From NCBI GenBank assembly GCA_009784375.1, contig WRBV01000002.1, positions 62,001-126,000 on the forward strand: a stretch of 64,000 bases of DNA. Direction: 5' to 3'. The notes beneath the pieces were generated by a model. The model saw only the letters and a program-made list of their open reading frames with translations. It did no database searches and was not told where the DNA came from. Shown in pieces: positions 39,204 through 48,404 of this stretch (position 1 is the stretch's first letter; each line of letters opens with the position of its first letter). A program made the position numbers and the translations under genes. This DNA comes from Bacillota bacterium. GTDB taxonomy: Bacteria; Bacillota; Clostridia; Christensenellales; UBA1242.

Positions 39204-41623
39204 AAAATATATTTGCAAAGTTATTTGGAATTACTGTATTGACTGGGCTTGCTTTATTTTCTTGGGGGTTTGCACCTGTAAATGAAGAGTATGAACAGCC
39301 AGTAATTGTTGTATGTGATGAAACTTTTGCTCGAAACCTTGAAAGAGGCAAGGCACTTGTTGATGAGACATTGGAAAGATATCGTACATTGACAAGAAAT
39401 GGTTTGGTATATGATGACCAGTTCGCGGGCATTTGGTTTTGCGGTGATGGGCACTTGAATATTGGTATAACAAACCAATTACAAAATATAACAAGAAATT
39501 CCTATGTAATATATCATGTGCGTGAATTCTCATACAATTTTTTAAATGATATGCATAGTGTAATTACAAATTTGATGCCAAGATATTCAATTTGGGGAAG
39601 TGCAACCACATCAAGATATAATCGAGTTGAGATAAGTTTCAGTAATATAGAATACAAAGCAAGGATTATTAATCATCTTGAGAGATACTCACTTTTTGAG
39701 GAAAATGCAATTTTATTTATCGAAGCAGAACGTGGATTTGTAATGCCAGATCCTCACCTTGTTGTGCCACCGCCTATTATTAATCCCCCTGTACGCGATA
39801 TACGTGCTGGTCAACAGGTATCTCATAGTATAATTAATTTTGGCAGTATAGGTGCGAAAGCAGTTTGTAACAGAACTGGGAGAAGAGGAATTTTAACCAA
39901 CGAACATGTGATTCCTGCAAACACTCGTTTAATGCATGGGAGTAGATATACTAATCTTATTAATCCAATGCCAATTGGAATAAGGGCACAAGCACAAATC
40001 GGAGGAAAAGTGGATGCGGCATTTGTTCCTTTTGATAATCCAAACCATTGGTATTTTACATCGTCTGCATCATATGGTAATACGGTAATTCCGAGGACCT
40101 ATATGTCAAATCGAAATTCGATTATCGAAGGTCTTCCTGTTGTGAAATTTGGTGCTACTACTGGACGGACATATGGAATAATACAAAATACTGATGTATC
40201 CTTTATTAGTACGGATGACAGGCAATTTACAAATAAAATTAATCACAATGCTTTTGCCTTACGTGGGGATAGTGGCGGGCCTCTTTTCTTGGTTGGTGGA
40301 CATGGAAGGCATATTCTATTGGGAATAAATTCGCATGTTTTAGGTGCATCTACAATGGCAAGTAATATCCACAATGTTATAGAGGCGTTGGACATTACAA
40401 TAGTAAGTGAAGGTGAGGTGCTTAATTTAATTGATGATTATCAGACGCAATATTTACCAGTCGCAGGGAGCGAAATATTATTCCAACACAATTACGCATC
40501 ATTCATGGTAGAGATGTTTGCAAATGATGGCAGTATAAAATCATTTAGCTTTAGTGGTGATGGAGAGCGAACAACAATTTCTAGTCCAAGTTGGGGTAAT
40601 GGTTTTTTAAATGATAAGTATCTCTTTATAAGAGGAAGACTTGTTTTTTATGAAGATAGATTTAGAATAAATGCAACAATAAGTGAAACAGAAGCATTTC
40701 ATCAAACCTTTTTTGGTAATCCAGGTGCAAGATTTACATTTATGAGAATTGTGTCAACAACAATGTCCGAATGGAGTGTTATAAGTGGACCGCTTGCTCA
40801 TACAATTCATACCGCAGAAGAATTGAATAATATTCGTAACAACTTGAACGGTGTTTTCATCCTTGGCGATAATATCGACTTACGAGGGTTTGAACAATGG
40901 AATCCGATTGCGAATTTTCGGGGGATATTGGATGGCAATGGGTTTTTTATTTCCAATATGCATATAAACCGTGTTGGGGCGAATTGGTCGTCGCATGTGT
41001 TTCTTGGGTTGTTTGCAAACCTTGGTGGGACTGTGCGTAATTTAGGAATTTGCAGCAGTACGATAACGGTAACAAATAACCAAAATGGGGTCGGTTGGGT
41101 GTGTGCAGGATTTATTGCGGGGACACTTGAACCGAATGGACGGGTCGAGGATGTTATTATCGTGGACACAAATTATTTAAGTGTATATCGCCACAGGTCA
41201 CAAATTGGTATGGTTGTTGGATATTCATATGGAACGATTACTGGGAATTGGGTTATTGGTGCGCGGCTTTCTGGGAATGGTGATATGGGTGGAATTGTTG
41301 GGGGAATGTATGGTGGGGTTGTCGAGGGTAATGTGGTTAATTGGTTGACAATATCTCATACGCATAATAATACTAACCGAGGTGTTGGTGGTATTGTCGG
41401 CTATCAAAACAGGGGGAGTGTTATAAATAACCGCGTGGACAGAGGTGGGATAAGTTGGATGAATACGGGCGGTCCATTTATAGGAACTATATCAGGTCGG
41501 AGCAGAAATGGGGCTTTTGATGGTAATTCTGCAAGCTCGATTAACCTTACAACGCGAGATCCGCGCGGTCAATTCAGCAGTTATACGCGACCACTTGTCG
41601 TTCAACGCGGTCTAATTGGGTAA
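39200..41623 (+). CDS. Secreted trypsin-like serine protease with C-terminal GLUG-like repeats
   Basis: 'LTNEHV', 'KVDAAFVPFD', 'RGDSGGPLF' triad contexts; 'GGIVGGMYGGVVEGN...GGIVGYQNRGSVINN'. Confidence 0.75.
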   Translation: MKNIFAKLFGITVLTGLALFSWGFAPVNEEYEQPVIVVCDETFARNLERGKALVDETLERYRTLTRNGLVYDDQFAGIWFCGDGHLNIGITNQLQNITRNSYVIYHVREFSYNFLNDMHSVITNLMPRYSIWGSATTSRYNRVEISFSNIEYKARIINHLERYSLFEENAILFIEAERGFVMPDPHLVVPPPIINPPVRDIRAGQQVSHSIINFGSIGAKAVCNRTGRRGILTNEHVIPANTRLMHGSRYTNLINPMPIGIRAQAQIGGKVDAAFVPFDNPNHWYFTSSASYGNTVIPRTYMSNRNSIIEGLPVVKFGATTGRTYGIIQNTDVSFISTDDRQFTNKINHNAFALRGDSGGPLFLVGGHGRHILLGINSHVLGASTMASNIHNVIEALDITIVSEGEVLNLIDDYQTQYLPVAGSEILFQHNYASFMVEMFANDGSIKSFSFSGDGERTTISSPSWGNGFLNDKYLFIRGRLVFYEDRFRINATISETEAFHQTFFGNPGARFTFMRIVSTTMSEWSVISGPLAHTIHTAEELNNIRNNLNGVFILGDNIDLRGFEQWNPIANFRGILDGNGFFISNMHINRVGANWSSHVFLGLFANLGGTVRNLGICSSTITVTNNQNGVGWVCAGFIAGTLEPNGRVEDVIIVDTNYLSVYRHRSQIGMVVGYSYGTITGNWVIGARLSGNGDMGGIVGGMYGGVVEGNVVNWLTISHTHNNTNRGVGGIVGYQNRGSVINNRVDRGGISWMNTGGPFIGTISGRSRNGAFDGNSASSINLTTRDPRGQFSSYTRPLVVQRGLIG

Positions 41624-41674
41624 AGTATGTAAAATCGCTTGCAATAGTGGTCAAGTTAATGTATATAATATACT

Positions 41675-42118
41675 ATGGCAACAAGTACAATCATGATTAT
41701 AGTATGGGCGTCGTTGATGGCGATTGCTCTTTTAATAGAAGTTTTCACTTATGACTTGGTTTCAATCTTCTTTGTCCCTGCGGCATTACCAAGTTTATTA
41801 CTTGCGGTGTTCGAAGTTGATATTGCTTGGCAGATTGTTTCATTCATAGTATTGGCAATTGTGTTTATACTTGCGTTTCGTCCGCTTCTTAAAAAGTGGC
41901 TTATTAAAGAGACCATTCCAACAAATATCACCGATGTGAATTATGGAAAGAAGGTCAGGTTATTACAAGACACCGTCGACGGGCATTCAACAATAAAGGT
42001 TAACGACGTAACATGGAGAGCAAAGGTAACAGAAGGCGGAGATCTACCGAAAGACAGCCTTGTTGAAATCGTGAGCTCGGAATCTAACAAGTTTTTGGTA
42101 AAAATTGCATCTGAATAA
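41675..42118 (+). CDS. NfeD-family membrane protein
   Basis: Short TM protein with OB-like C-terminus directly upstream of an SPFH gene. Confidence 0.85.
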   Translation: MATSTIMIIVWASLMAIALLIEVFTYDLVSIFFVPAALPSLLLAVFEVDIAWQIVSFIVLAIVFILAFRPLLKKWLIKETIPTNITDVNYGKKVRLLQDTVDGHSTIKVNDVTWRAKVTEGGDLPKDSLVEIVSSESNKFLVKIASE

Positions 42119-42169
42119 GATGCATTTTTACATAAACTATAAAAATTAAAAAAGGAGATTAATACTAGA

Positions 42170-43063
42170 ATGGAAACAGCGTTGATTGTACTTGGGATTA
42201 TTGGTGCGGTTGTAATTATAATCCTTATCATGCACATTCGTATTGTGCAGCAAGGTGAAGCAGTAGTTGTGCAGAGACTCGGTAAATATAGCCGAACATT
42301 GGATACAGGTCTAAGGTGGCTTGTGCCTTTCTTTGACAGAGTGCGTGCAAAAGTTCTTCTTAAGGAACAGGTTGCGGACTTTGACCCGACCGCAGTTATT
42401 ACAAAAGATAACGTGCGTATGATGATTGACTCGGTTGTATTCTTTCAAATCGTAGAGCCAAAATTGTTCGTTTACGGTGTTGAAAACCCATTGAAAGCGA
42501 TTGATAACTTGACAGCAACTACACTTCGTAACATAGTCGGTGAGTTAGAGCTTGATGAAACACTTTCAAGCCGTGAACTTGTTAACAATAAGATGCAGGC
42601 AATCATTGACGAGGCAACAAACCCATGGGGAATTAAAGTTCACCGTGTCGAGCTTCGTAACATTATTCCACCAGCATCTATCCAGGACAGCTTGGAAAAG
42701 CAAATGCGTGCAGAACGTGAAAGAAGACAAGCAATTCTTCAGGCAGAGGGTGAAAAGCGTGCAAACATTCTTGTTGCAGAGGGTGAAAAGCAAGCGGCTA
42801 TCCTTCGTGCAGAAGCGCGTAAGTTCGCACTTCTTACTGAGGCTGAGGGTCAGGCAGAGGCTATTAAGAAAATTGTTCAGGCAAAACCAGACGCAAGTTA
42901 CCTTACATTACAAGGTTTCGATGCGTTGAAAACACTTGCTGACGGACAATCTACAACAATTATTGTTCCAAGTGAAATCCAGAATGTTGCGTCGATGTTT
43001 GCATCTATGAGCGGAGTATTACAAGCAAAGAAAGAAGCCGCAGCGAAAGTAACAAAGAAGTAA
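42170..43063 (+). CDS. SPFH/band 7 (stomatin/QmcA-like) protein
   Basis: 'VQQGEAVVVQRLGKYSRTLDTGLRWLVPFFDRV'. Confidence 0.95.
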   Translation: METALIVLGIIGAVVIIILIMHIRIVQQGEAVVVQRLGKYSRTLDTGLRWLVPFFDRVRAKVLLKEQVADFDPTAVITKDNVRMMIDSVVFFQIVEPKLFVYGVENPLKAIDNLTATTLRNIVGELELDETLSSRELVNNKMQAIIDEATNPWGIKVHRVELRNIIPPASIQDSLEKQMRAERERRQAILQAEGEKRANILVAEGEKQAAILRAEARKFALLTEAEGQAEAIKKIVQAKPDASYLTLQGFDALKTLADGQSTTIIVPSEIQNVASMFASMSGVLQAKKEAAAKVTKK

Positions 43064-43153
43064 GTCTTGAATTAATTAAAAACTCGTCTTCCACAGGCGG
43101 GTTTTTTGTTGTATTGACATTTTGAACCAGATATGGTATAGTTTTTTATATTT

Positions 43154-43203
43154 AGGAGGTCTCCAACAGGAGGTCTCCAACAGGAGGTCTCCAACAGGAG
43201 GTC
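43154..43203 (+). repeat. Tandem repeat AGGAGGTCTCCAAC x 3 plus AGGAGGTC, immediately upstream of ATG 43210
   Basis: Direct reading; each unit carries an SD core. Confidence 0.95.
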
Positions 43204-43209
43204 TTTTTT

Positions 43210-43791
43210 ATGGAAAAGAAAAGTAAATTGCGTGAGTTTGTTAAAGGTTTGAATGAAGATGTAGTAGGACTTGGTGTAGGAGCAACAATATTTGTTGGAG
43301 GTATTGCAGTCGGTGCATCAATGGGGCATGCGAGTGATGTGGCGTTTAATGAAAGTTATGAACAAAGATTGCAAAATTCATATGAGCGAAGATTGAATGC
43401 AGATGAACGTGAGTTTGAACGAACAGCAATTATGTTGAGAAACATGGGCGTAGAAATTGATGAAAATGGTGAACAATTTTTGATTGATTCTTCAGAGCAA
43501 CGTATGGTCGATGCGACGAATGCGACAACAGAAACCAGGTCTGGCACAGCGTACGCTACTGGAATTGTAGGAGGGCTTGTAGGGTTGCTTGGCGGAATGG
43601 CAGGTGGTTTTGGTGCTTCGATTGGAGTAGAAAAAATGCAAGACTATATAAGAGATAAAGAATGGGAAGAAAGACGAGAGGCAAGAAGACGCAAAGAAGA
43701 AGAGTTGGAGCGTGTAGAAGAGGGCAAGAGACAAGATGCTCGTGATGATACATTGGCACTTGGTGGGAATATAATTGAACGCAGTCTATGA
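43210..43791 (+). CDS. Membrane protein with glycine-zipper-like segments and charged tail
   Basis: 'VVGLGVGATIFVGGIAVGASMGHA', 'GIVGGLVGLLGGMAGGFGASIG'. Confidence 0.65.
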   Translation: MEKKSKLREFVKGLNEDVVGLGVGATIFVGGIAVGASMGHASDVAFNESYEQRLQNSYERRLNADEREFERTAIMLRNMGVEIDENGEQFLIDSSEQRMVDATNATTETRSGTAYATGIVGGLVGLLGGMAGGFGASIGVEKMQDYIRDKEWEERREARRRKEEELERVEEGKRQDARDDTLALGGNIIERSL

Positions 43792-43798
43792 TAATCAA

Positions 43799-43820
43799 AC
43801 CGAGCAAATGCTCGGTTTTT
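43799..43820 (+). terminator. Intrinsic terminator CCGAGC-AAAT-GCTCGG-T6
   Basis: Perfect stem and T-tract. Confidence 0.9.
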
Positions 43821-43822
43821 TG

Positions 43823-43852
43823 TTGACTTTGGTGTGGTTTTTATCATATAAT
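43823..43852 (+). promoter_or_regulatory. Sigma-A-type promoter TTGACT-18-TATAAT
   Basis: Direct reading; -10 ends 5 nt before the leader-peptide ATG. Confidence 0.75.
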
Positions 43853-43857
43853 ATATT

Positions 43858-43896
43858 ATGAACTTTTATTCCTTGAACCAAGAACAACAGCAGTAA
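43858..43896 (+). CDS. Putative Gln-rich leader peptide MNFYSLNQEQQQ
   Basis: ATG...TAA with four Gln codons in the last five sense codons, followed by hairpin 43896-43919 and terminator 43968-44000. Confidence 0.5.
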   Translation: MNFYSLNQEQQQ

Positions 43897-43967
43897 GTGT
43901 GTGGAAGAATCCGCGCACTATTTGTAGTTGCTCGGAGAATTTCAAGGATATAATAACTTGATTTGGA

Positions 43968-44000
43968 ACACCTGGGCAAAATGCCTGGGTGTTTTTGTTT
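43968..44000 (+). terminator. Attenuator-like terminator ACACCTGGGCA-AAA-TGCCTGGGTGT-TTTTGTTTT
   Basis: Fully paired stem with two G-U wobbles, then T-tract. Confidence 0.8.
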
Positions 44001-44046
44001 TAATTGGTTAAAGGAATAAAAGTTCATAAAATAAGGAGATTAAAAA

Positions 44047-44232
44047 ATGAAAACAAATTATGTTGATGATGATAATTACATGGACTTGTACGAGAGTTTA
44101 AAAGGTTTTCGACATTATGGAAATGACTGTATGGATGGTAAAACACCAGTCGATTATATTCCTGTCGAGGGAGCCAAGTTGACGAAAATGCTTGAGAAAT
44201 TTAGAAAGGAGTCAGAAAATGAAAAAGGATGA
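44047..44232 (+). CDS. 61-aa protein overlapping the glutamine synthetase start
   Basis: AAGGAG SD upstream; ATG of next gene (44219) lies inside. Confidence 0.6.
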   Translation: MKTNYVDDDNYMDLYESLKGFRHYGNDCMDGKTPVDYIPVEGAKLTKMLEKFRKESENEKG

Positions 44233-45380
44233 AATCATTGAAATAATAAAAAATGAAAATGTAAAATTCATAAAGATGATGTTTGTGGATTTACGGGGGT
44301 GTCCCCAAAGCCATCGAAGTGACAACACATGTGTTGGATGATGTTTTTGCAGGTTTGATTACTATTGATGGGTCGAGTATTTACGGTATGACGGATGTGC
44401 ATAATTCGGACTTGTTGCTTGTTCCCGATTTAAATTCGTTCAGGATTTTGCCAATATGTAACAGCGAAATTGGAAATGTTGCTGTATTTATGTGCTTTGT
44501 TTGTAACCCAGATGGGACACCAGCCAAAGGTTGTACTCGATCAATCTTGAAAAGAGAATTAGATGTGCTGGGCAAGTGTGGCTTTGACAAAATGAATGTG
44601 GGTTTTGAACCCGAGTTCTTTTTGTTGCGTGATGGAAAGATTTTAGATGATGAAAGTTATGCCGATATAACAGAAGTCGATAGAATACTTCGTGAGATGA
44701 TGTTTGAATTTGAACGCGTTGGAATAATTCCGCTTACTTGCCATCATGAAAGGGCACCATCACAATTTGAAATTACATTTAAATATGAAGATGCTATGCG
44801 AAGTTGCGATAATCTTGTATTGTATAAAATGATTGCAAAGCACGTTGCATGTAAAAATGGGTTAGATTTGATTTTTGATCCAAAGCCTTTTGAAAGTGTA
44901 AACGGAAGTGGATGTCATACAAACATATCATTGGCAAAAAATGGTAAAAATGCCTTTGCAAAGGATGATGGATTGTCCGATATAGCAATGTGTTTTATTA
45001 GTGGAATTTTGGAAAATGCGGGGGCAATTACTTGGCTTGCAAATTCAAGCGAAGATTCATATAAAAGGCTTGTGCCGAATGCCGAGGCACCAACTAAAAT
45101 TTGTTGGGGATATCATAATAGAAGTGCGATGATACGTATTCCAAAGGCAAGTGAAAATGCGACAAGAGTAGAACTGCGAAGCCCAGATATGATGATGAAT
45201 CCATATTTATGTGTTGCGGGAATTTTGAGAGTAGGTCTTGATGATGTCAAACGCATGGCATTGCCACCAAAACCGATTGGAGATGTATCGGACAATGATG
45301 AAATTAAACATTTGCCCGCAAGTCTTGAAGATGCAATGCGAGAATTTAAAGCGTCAGAATTATTTCGTGGATTTTTATAA
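44219..45380 (+). pseudogene. glnA: Glutamine synthetase, frameshifted in a G5 run near 44295 and short at the C-terminus
   Basis: Frame 1 MKKDEIIEIIKNENVKFIKMMFVDLRG joins frame 2 VPKAIEVTTHVLDDVFAGLITIDGSSI; 'VNGSGCHTNISL', 'SYKRLVPNAEAPTKICWGYHNRSAMIRIP'. Confidence 0.8.
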
Positions 45381-45415
45381 ATTGGAATTTTAAAATGCTA
45401 TGCTATAATTAAAAT

Positions 45416-46144
45416 ATGTCTGAGCCGAACAAAAGAATAGTTGTTGATGAAAAGTTGGACAAGCTGTATGTAAAAAACGTGCGGTGTCCATATTGTCGTG
45501 CATTGATTCCAAAATTCACAACGACTTGTGTTCAATGTGGTGTTACAAAGGAACAAATTTCGGCGGCAAGTCATCAAGAAGCTAAACAAATTCTTGAGGG
45601 TAAAGCACAAGGCAAAGTCATAATGAGCAAGCGTCGTCCCGATGATTTGCAATTTGGGCGGTTTGTTATAATACTTATATTCTTTGGAATGTTTGGTGCA
45701 CATAATTTCTATGTTGGGCGAAAGATACGTGGTTGGATAATGTTATGTTCTATGCTTTTGTTAATTGCTTCGTTCTTTATATTTAATGTGGGAACAGCGG
45801 CAGAGAATTTCCAAGACATGCATCCATGGCGACGAACATTCAGGGGAGTTTGGTTTCCGTTTGATGCGCCTGGGATTATTGCTATAATAGTTTGGTTTTT
45901 TGATTGGTTTGCGGTTGTGGTTTTTCATCAATTTAAATATCCTGTGCGATTGTCTACGGATGGGGCTGTTATTGGGGCGACAAATTTCAGTAGAAAGAAA
46001 AATGACGGACAAGAAAATATCGCGGTCGATACAGACACCCAGGTTACTCTTGATGATTTGACAAAGCCTAATGATATAGGGATGCCACAAAAGAAGAAGA
46101 GTAAGAAAGAGACCTATGTAAAACAAGGAAAGGCGAAAAAGTAG
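45416..46144 (+). CDS. Zinc-ribbon + TM2-domain membrane protein
   Basis: CPYCRALIPKFTTTCVQCG; 'IFFGMFGAHNFYVGRKIRGWIML' TM2 motif. Confidence 0.8.
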   Translation: MSEPNKRIVVDEKLDKLYVKNVRCPYCRALIPKFTTTCVQCGVTKEQISAASHQEAKQILEGKAQGKVIMSKRRPDDLQFGRFVIILIFFGMFGAHNFYVGRKIRGWIMLCSMLLLIASFFIFNVGTAAENFQDMHPWRRTFRGVWFPFDAPGIIAIIVWFFDWFAVVVFHQFKYPVRLSTDGAVIGATNFSRKKNDGQENIAVDTDTQVTLDDLTKPNDIGMPQKKKSKKETYVKQGKAKK

Positions 46145-46175
46145 TAAATTTTGCACTTTGGTGCTACAATAAAAT

Positions 46176-47354
46176 ATGCTCGAGAAGTATGGTTTTAAAA
46201 AGCTTTATAAAGATAACGATGGGCCGACGGTAGTTGTTGGTATGAGTGGCGGTGTGGATTCAAGTGTTTCTGCCGCAGTTTTGAAATGGCAAGGTTATAA
46301 TGTAATTGGGCTTTTTATGAAGAATTGGGAAGAAGTTAGTAATGCTGGGTTCTGTACCGCTGAGAGCGATTATGCCGATGTAAAACGGGTTTGTGAGGCA
46401 CTTGATATTCCGTACTATGCGGTAAATTTTTCGAAAGAATATATGAACAATGTGTTCAAGGTTTTTTTGAATGGGTTGGAACGAGGGTATACACCAAATC
46501 CAGATATACTTTGCAATCGTGAGATAAAGTTTGGACCGTTTCTTGATTATGCCAAGAAAATTGGGGCGGATTATATTGCAACGGGACATTACTGCCGTTC
46601 TGCGGCATCTTTTGGGTTAAATTGCGATTCTTCGTTGGTCACTTGCTCTAGCAAGCTCCTTGCGGATAGCTTTCTTTTAAAAGGCTTGGATGAAAAAAAA
46701 GACCAGAGTTATTTTTTGTGTGCGTTGTCACAAGAGCAATTGAGTAAAGTTATATTCCCGATTGGCGGGATACAAAAGGCACAGGTTCGCGAGATTGCGG
46801 CGAGTCTTGGTCTTGTTACCGCAGAAAAGAAAGACAGTACTGGGATATGTTTTATTGGTGAGCGCAAGTTCCGTGATTTTATCAAAGATTATTTTGGTAA
46901 CCAAAGTGGAGATATCAAAACCTTGGATGGACAAGTTGTTGGGCGACACGAGGGATTAATGTATTACACAATGGGGCAGCGCAAAGGTCTTGGGATAGGT
47001 GGAATAAAACAGGTCGCAGACACCGCGCGATGGTTTGTTGTCGGAAAAGATTTGGAAAACAATGTGTTACTCGTCAATAATGGTGAATGCGAGCAAATGT
47101 TTACAAACGAACTAACGGCAATAGACTTTAACTGGATAAGTCGCCCAAGTACAAATGCTTTTACTTGCATGGCAAAAACAAGATACAACCAACCAGACCA
47201 AGATTGTAGTGTTATGATTCAAGACGATGGAAGTTTGCAAATTGTCTTTGCGAAAAAACAACGTGCGGTGACGCCTGGACAATGGGTGGTATTGTATGAT
47301 GGTGATGTGTGTTTGGGTGGGGGAATAATTATGCCGAACAAGGAGTGTGGATGA
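46176..47354 (+). CDS. mnmA: tRNA 2-thiouridine(34) synthase MnmA
   Basis: GMSGGVDSSVSAAVL, NPDILCNREIKFG, GICFIGERKFRDF. Confidence 0.97.
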   Translation: MLEKYGFKKLYKDNDGPTVVVGMSGGVDSSVSAAVLKWQGYNVIGLFMKNWEEVSNAGFCTAESDYADVKRVCEALDIPYYAVNFSKEYMNNVFKVFLNGLERGYTPNPDILCNREIKFGPFLDYAKKIGADYIATGHYCRSAASFGLNCDSSLVTCSSKLLADSFLLKGLDEKKDQSYFLCALSQEQLSKVIFPIGGIQKAQVREIAASLGLVTAEKKDSTGICFIGERKFRDFIKDYFGNQSGDIKTLDGQVVGRHEGLMYYTMGQRKGLGIGGIKQVADTARWFVVGKDLENNVLLVNNGECEQMFTNELTAIDFNWISRPSTNAFTCMAKTRYNQPDQDCSVMIQDDGSLQIVFAKKQRAVTPGQWVVLYDGDVCLGGGIIMPNKECG

Positions 47355-47794
47355 AAATTTTATTCGTATGCACAGGTAATATTTGCCGAAGTCCGATGGC
47401 AGAGGTCATTTTTGAAAATCTTGCAAAAAAGAATAAACGCAAAGACATAGTTGTCAAAAGTGCGGGAGTTATGACGGTAGGTGGGTTGCCTATGACTCCG
47501 ACTGCGTTCGAGGCTTTGTTGCATTGTGGTGAAAAGATGGGGCGGAAAACTCGGAAGAGTACCTTGTTTAGCGAAGTGATGGTCTATGAATATGATTATG
47601 TAATTTGTATGACGGGTGGTCATAAGGACCGTATTGGTATGTTTGATAATGTTTACACTTTGGATGACTTGGTTGGTTGTGGTGATATAAATGATCCGTT
47701 TATGCAGGGGTTGAAGACTTATACGGGCGTGTGTAAACAATTACAGGATGCACTTGGGAAGTTATATGATAAGATAGTTGAGAACAAAAATTGA
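47351..47794 (+). CDS. Low-molecular-weight phosphotyrosine phosphatase family protein
   Basis: MKILFVCTGNICRSPMAEVIF. Confidence 0.93.
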   Translation: MKILFVCTGNICRSPMAEVIFENLAKKNKRKDIVVKSAGVMTVGGLPMTPTAFEALLHCGEKMGRKTRKSTLFSEVMVYEYDYVICMTGGHKDRIGMFDNVYTLDDLVGCGDINDPFMQGLKTYTGVCKQLQDALGKLYDKIVENKN

Positions 47795-47819
47795 TGTTTG
47801 TTTATAGAGGTAGTTTTAT

Positions 47820-47864
47820 GCGGCTTTGCCTAGATTCTCGTCGCCTTGCTCCTCTGGATGACGT
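47820..47864. repeat. Solo arm resembling the right arm of the 38215-38369 inverted-repeat element
   Basis: GCGGCTTTGCCTAGATTCTCGTCGCCTTGCTCCTCTGGATGACGTA vs ACGCTTCGCTAGATTCTTCACTCGCTTCGCTCACTCAGGATGACGTG. Confidence 0.6.
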
Positions 47865-47881
47865 AAAGTGGAGGTAGTATA

Positions 47882-48307
47882 TTGAAACCAATAGTACTGG
47901 CAAGTGACCATGGTGGTTATGAATTAAAAGAAAAGTTAAAGACCTATTTAATGTATAAAGATTATCGTGTCGAGGATGTTGGCACGCATTCGGCGGATAC
48001 AACCGATTATCCAATCTGGGTAAAAAAGGGTGTATCGCAGGTTCTTGCGGACAATACATATGGAATTTTTGTATGCGGTGCGGGTATTGGTGTAAGTATT
48101 GCTGCGAACCGTAACAAGGGGATACGTGCCGCTGTTGTTCATTCCGAGGACACGGCAAGGCTTGCACGCGAACATAATAATGCCAATGTATTGTGTCTTG
48201 GTGGGCGATTTTTAACAGAAAGCCAAGCCGAGAAAATTGTAGATATATTCCTTGAAACGAAATTTGACCAAAGACATGTAAAGCGCGTTGAAATGTTGGA
48301 AGGATAA
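47882..48307 (+). CDS. rpiB: Ribose-5-phosphate isomerase B (RpiB/LacAB family)
   Basis: ASDHGGYELKEKLK, GIFVCGAGIGVSIAANRNKGIRAA. Confidence 0.96.
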   Translation: MKPIVLASDHGGYELKEKLKTYLMYKDYRVEDVGTHSADTTDYPIWVKKGVSQVLADNTYGIFVCGAGIGVSIAANRNKGIRAAVVHSEDTARLAREHNNANVLCLGGRFLTESQAEKIVDIFLETKFDQRHVKRVEMLEG

Positions 48308-48404
48308 TAATGATAATGCAGATTATTATTTGCCGATTTGCTTTAAATAGACCTACAAAATTCTTGACAACGCAAACCCAATCATCTATAATGGTAGGGT
48401 ATAT

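Noticed and set aside
43154-43203. CRISPR-like repeat
   Set aside because: Units are contiguous 14-mers without spacers and occupy the SD position; tandem repeat rather than CRISPR.
43900-44040. T-box or glutamine riboswitch before glnA
   Set aside because: No T-box bulge sequence and no recognisable glnA/downstream-peptide riboswitch core by eye; the leader-peptide plus terminator layout fits better.
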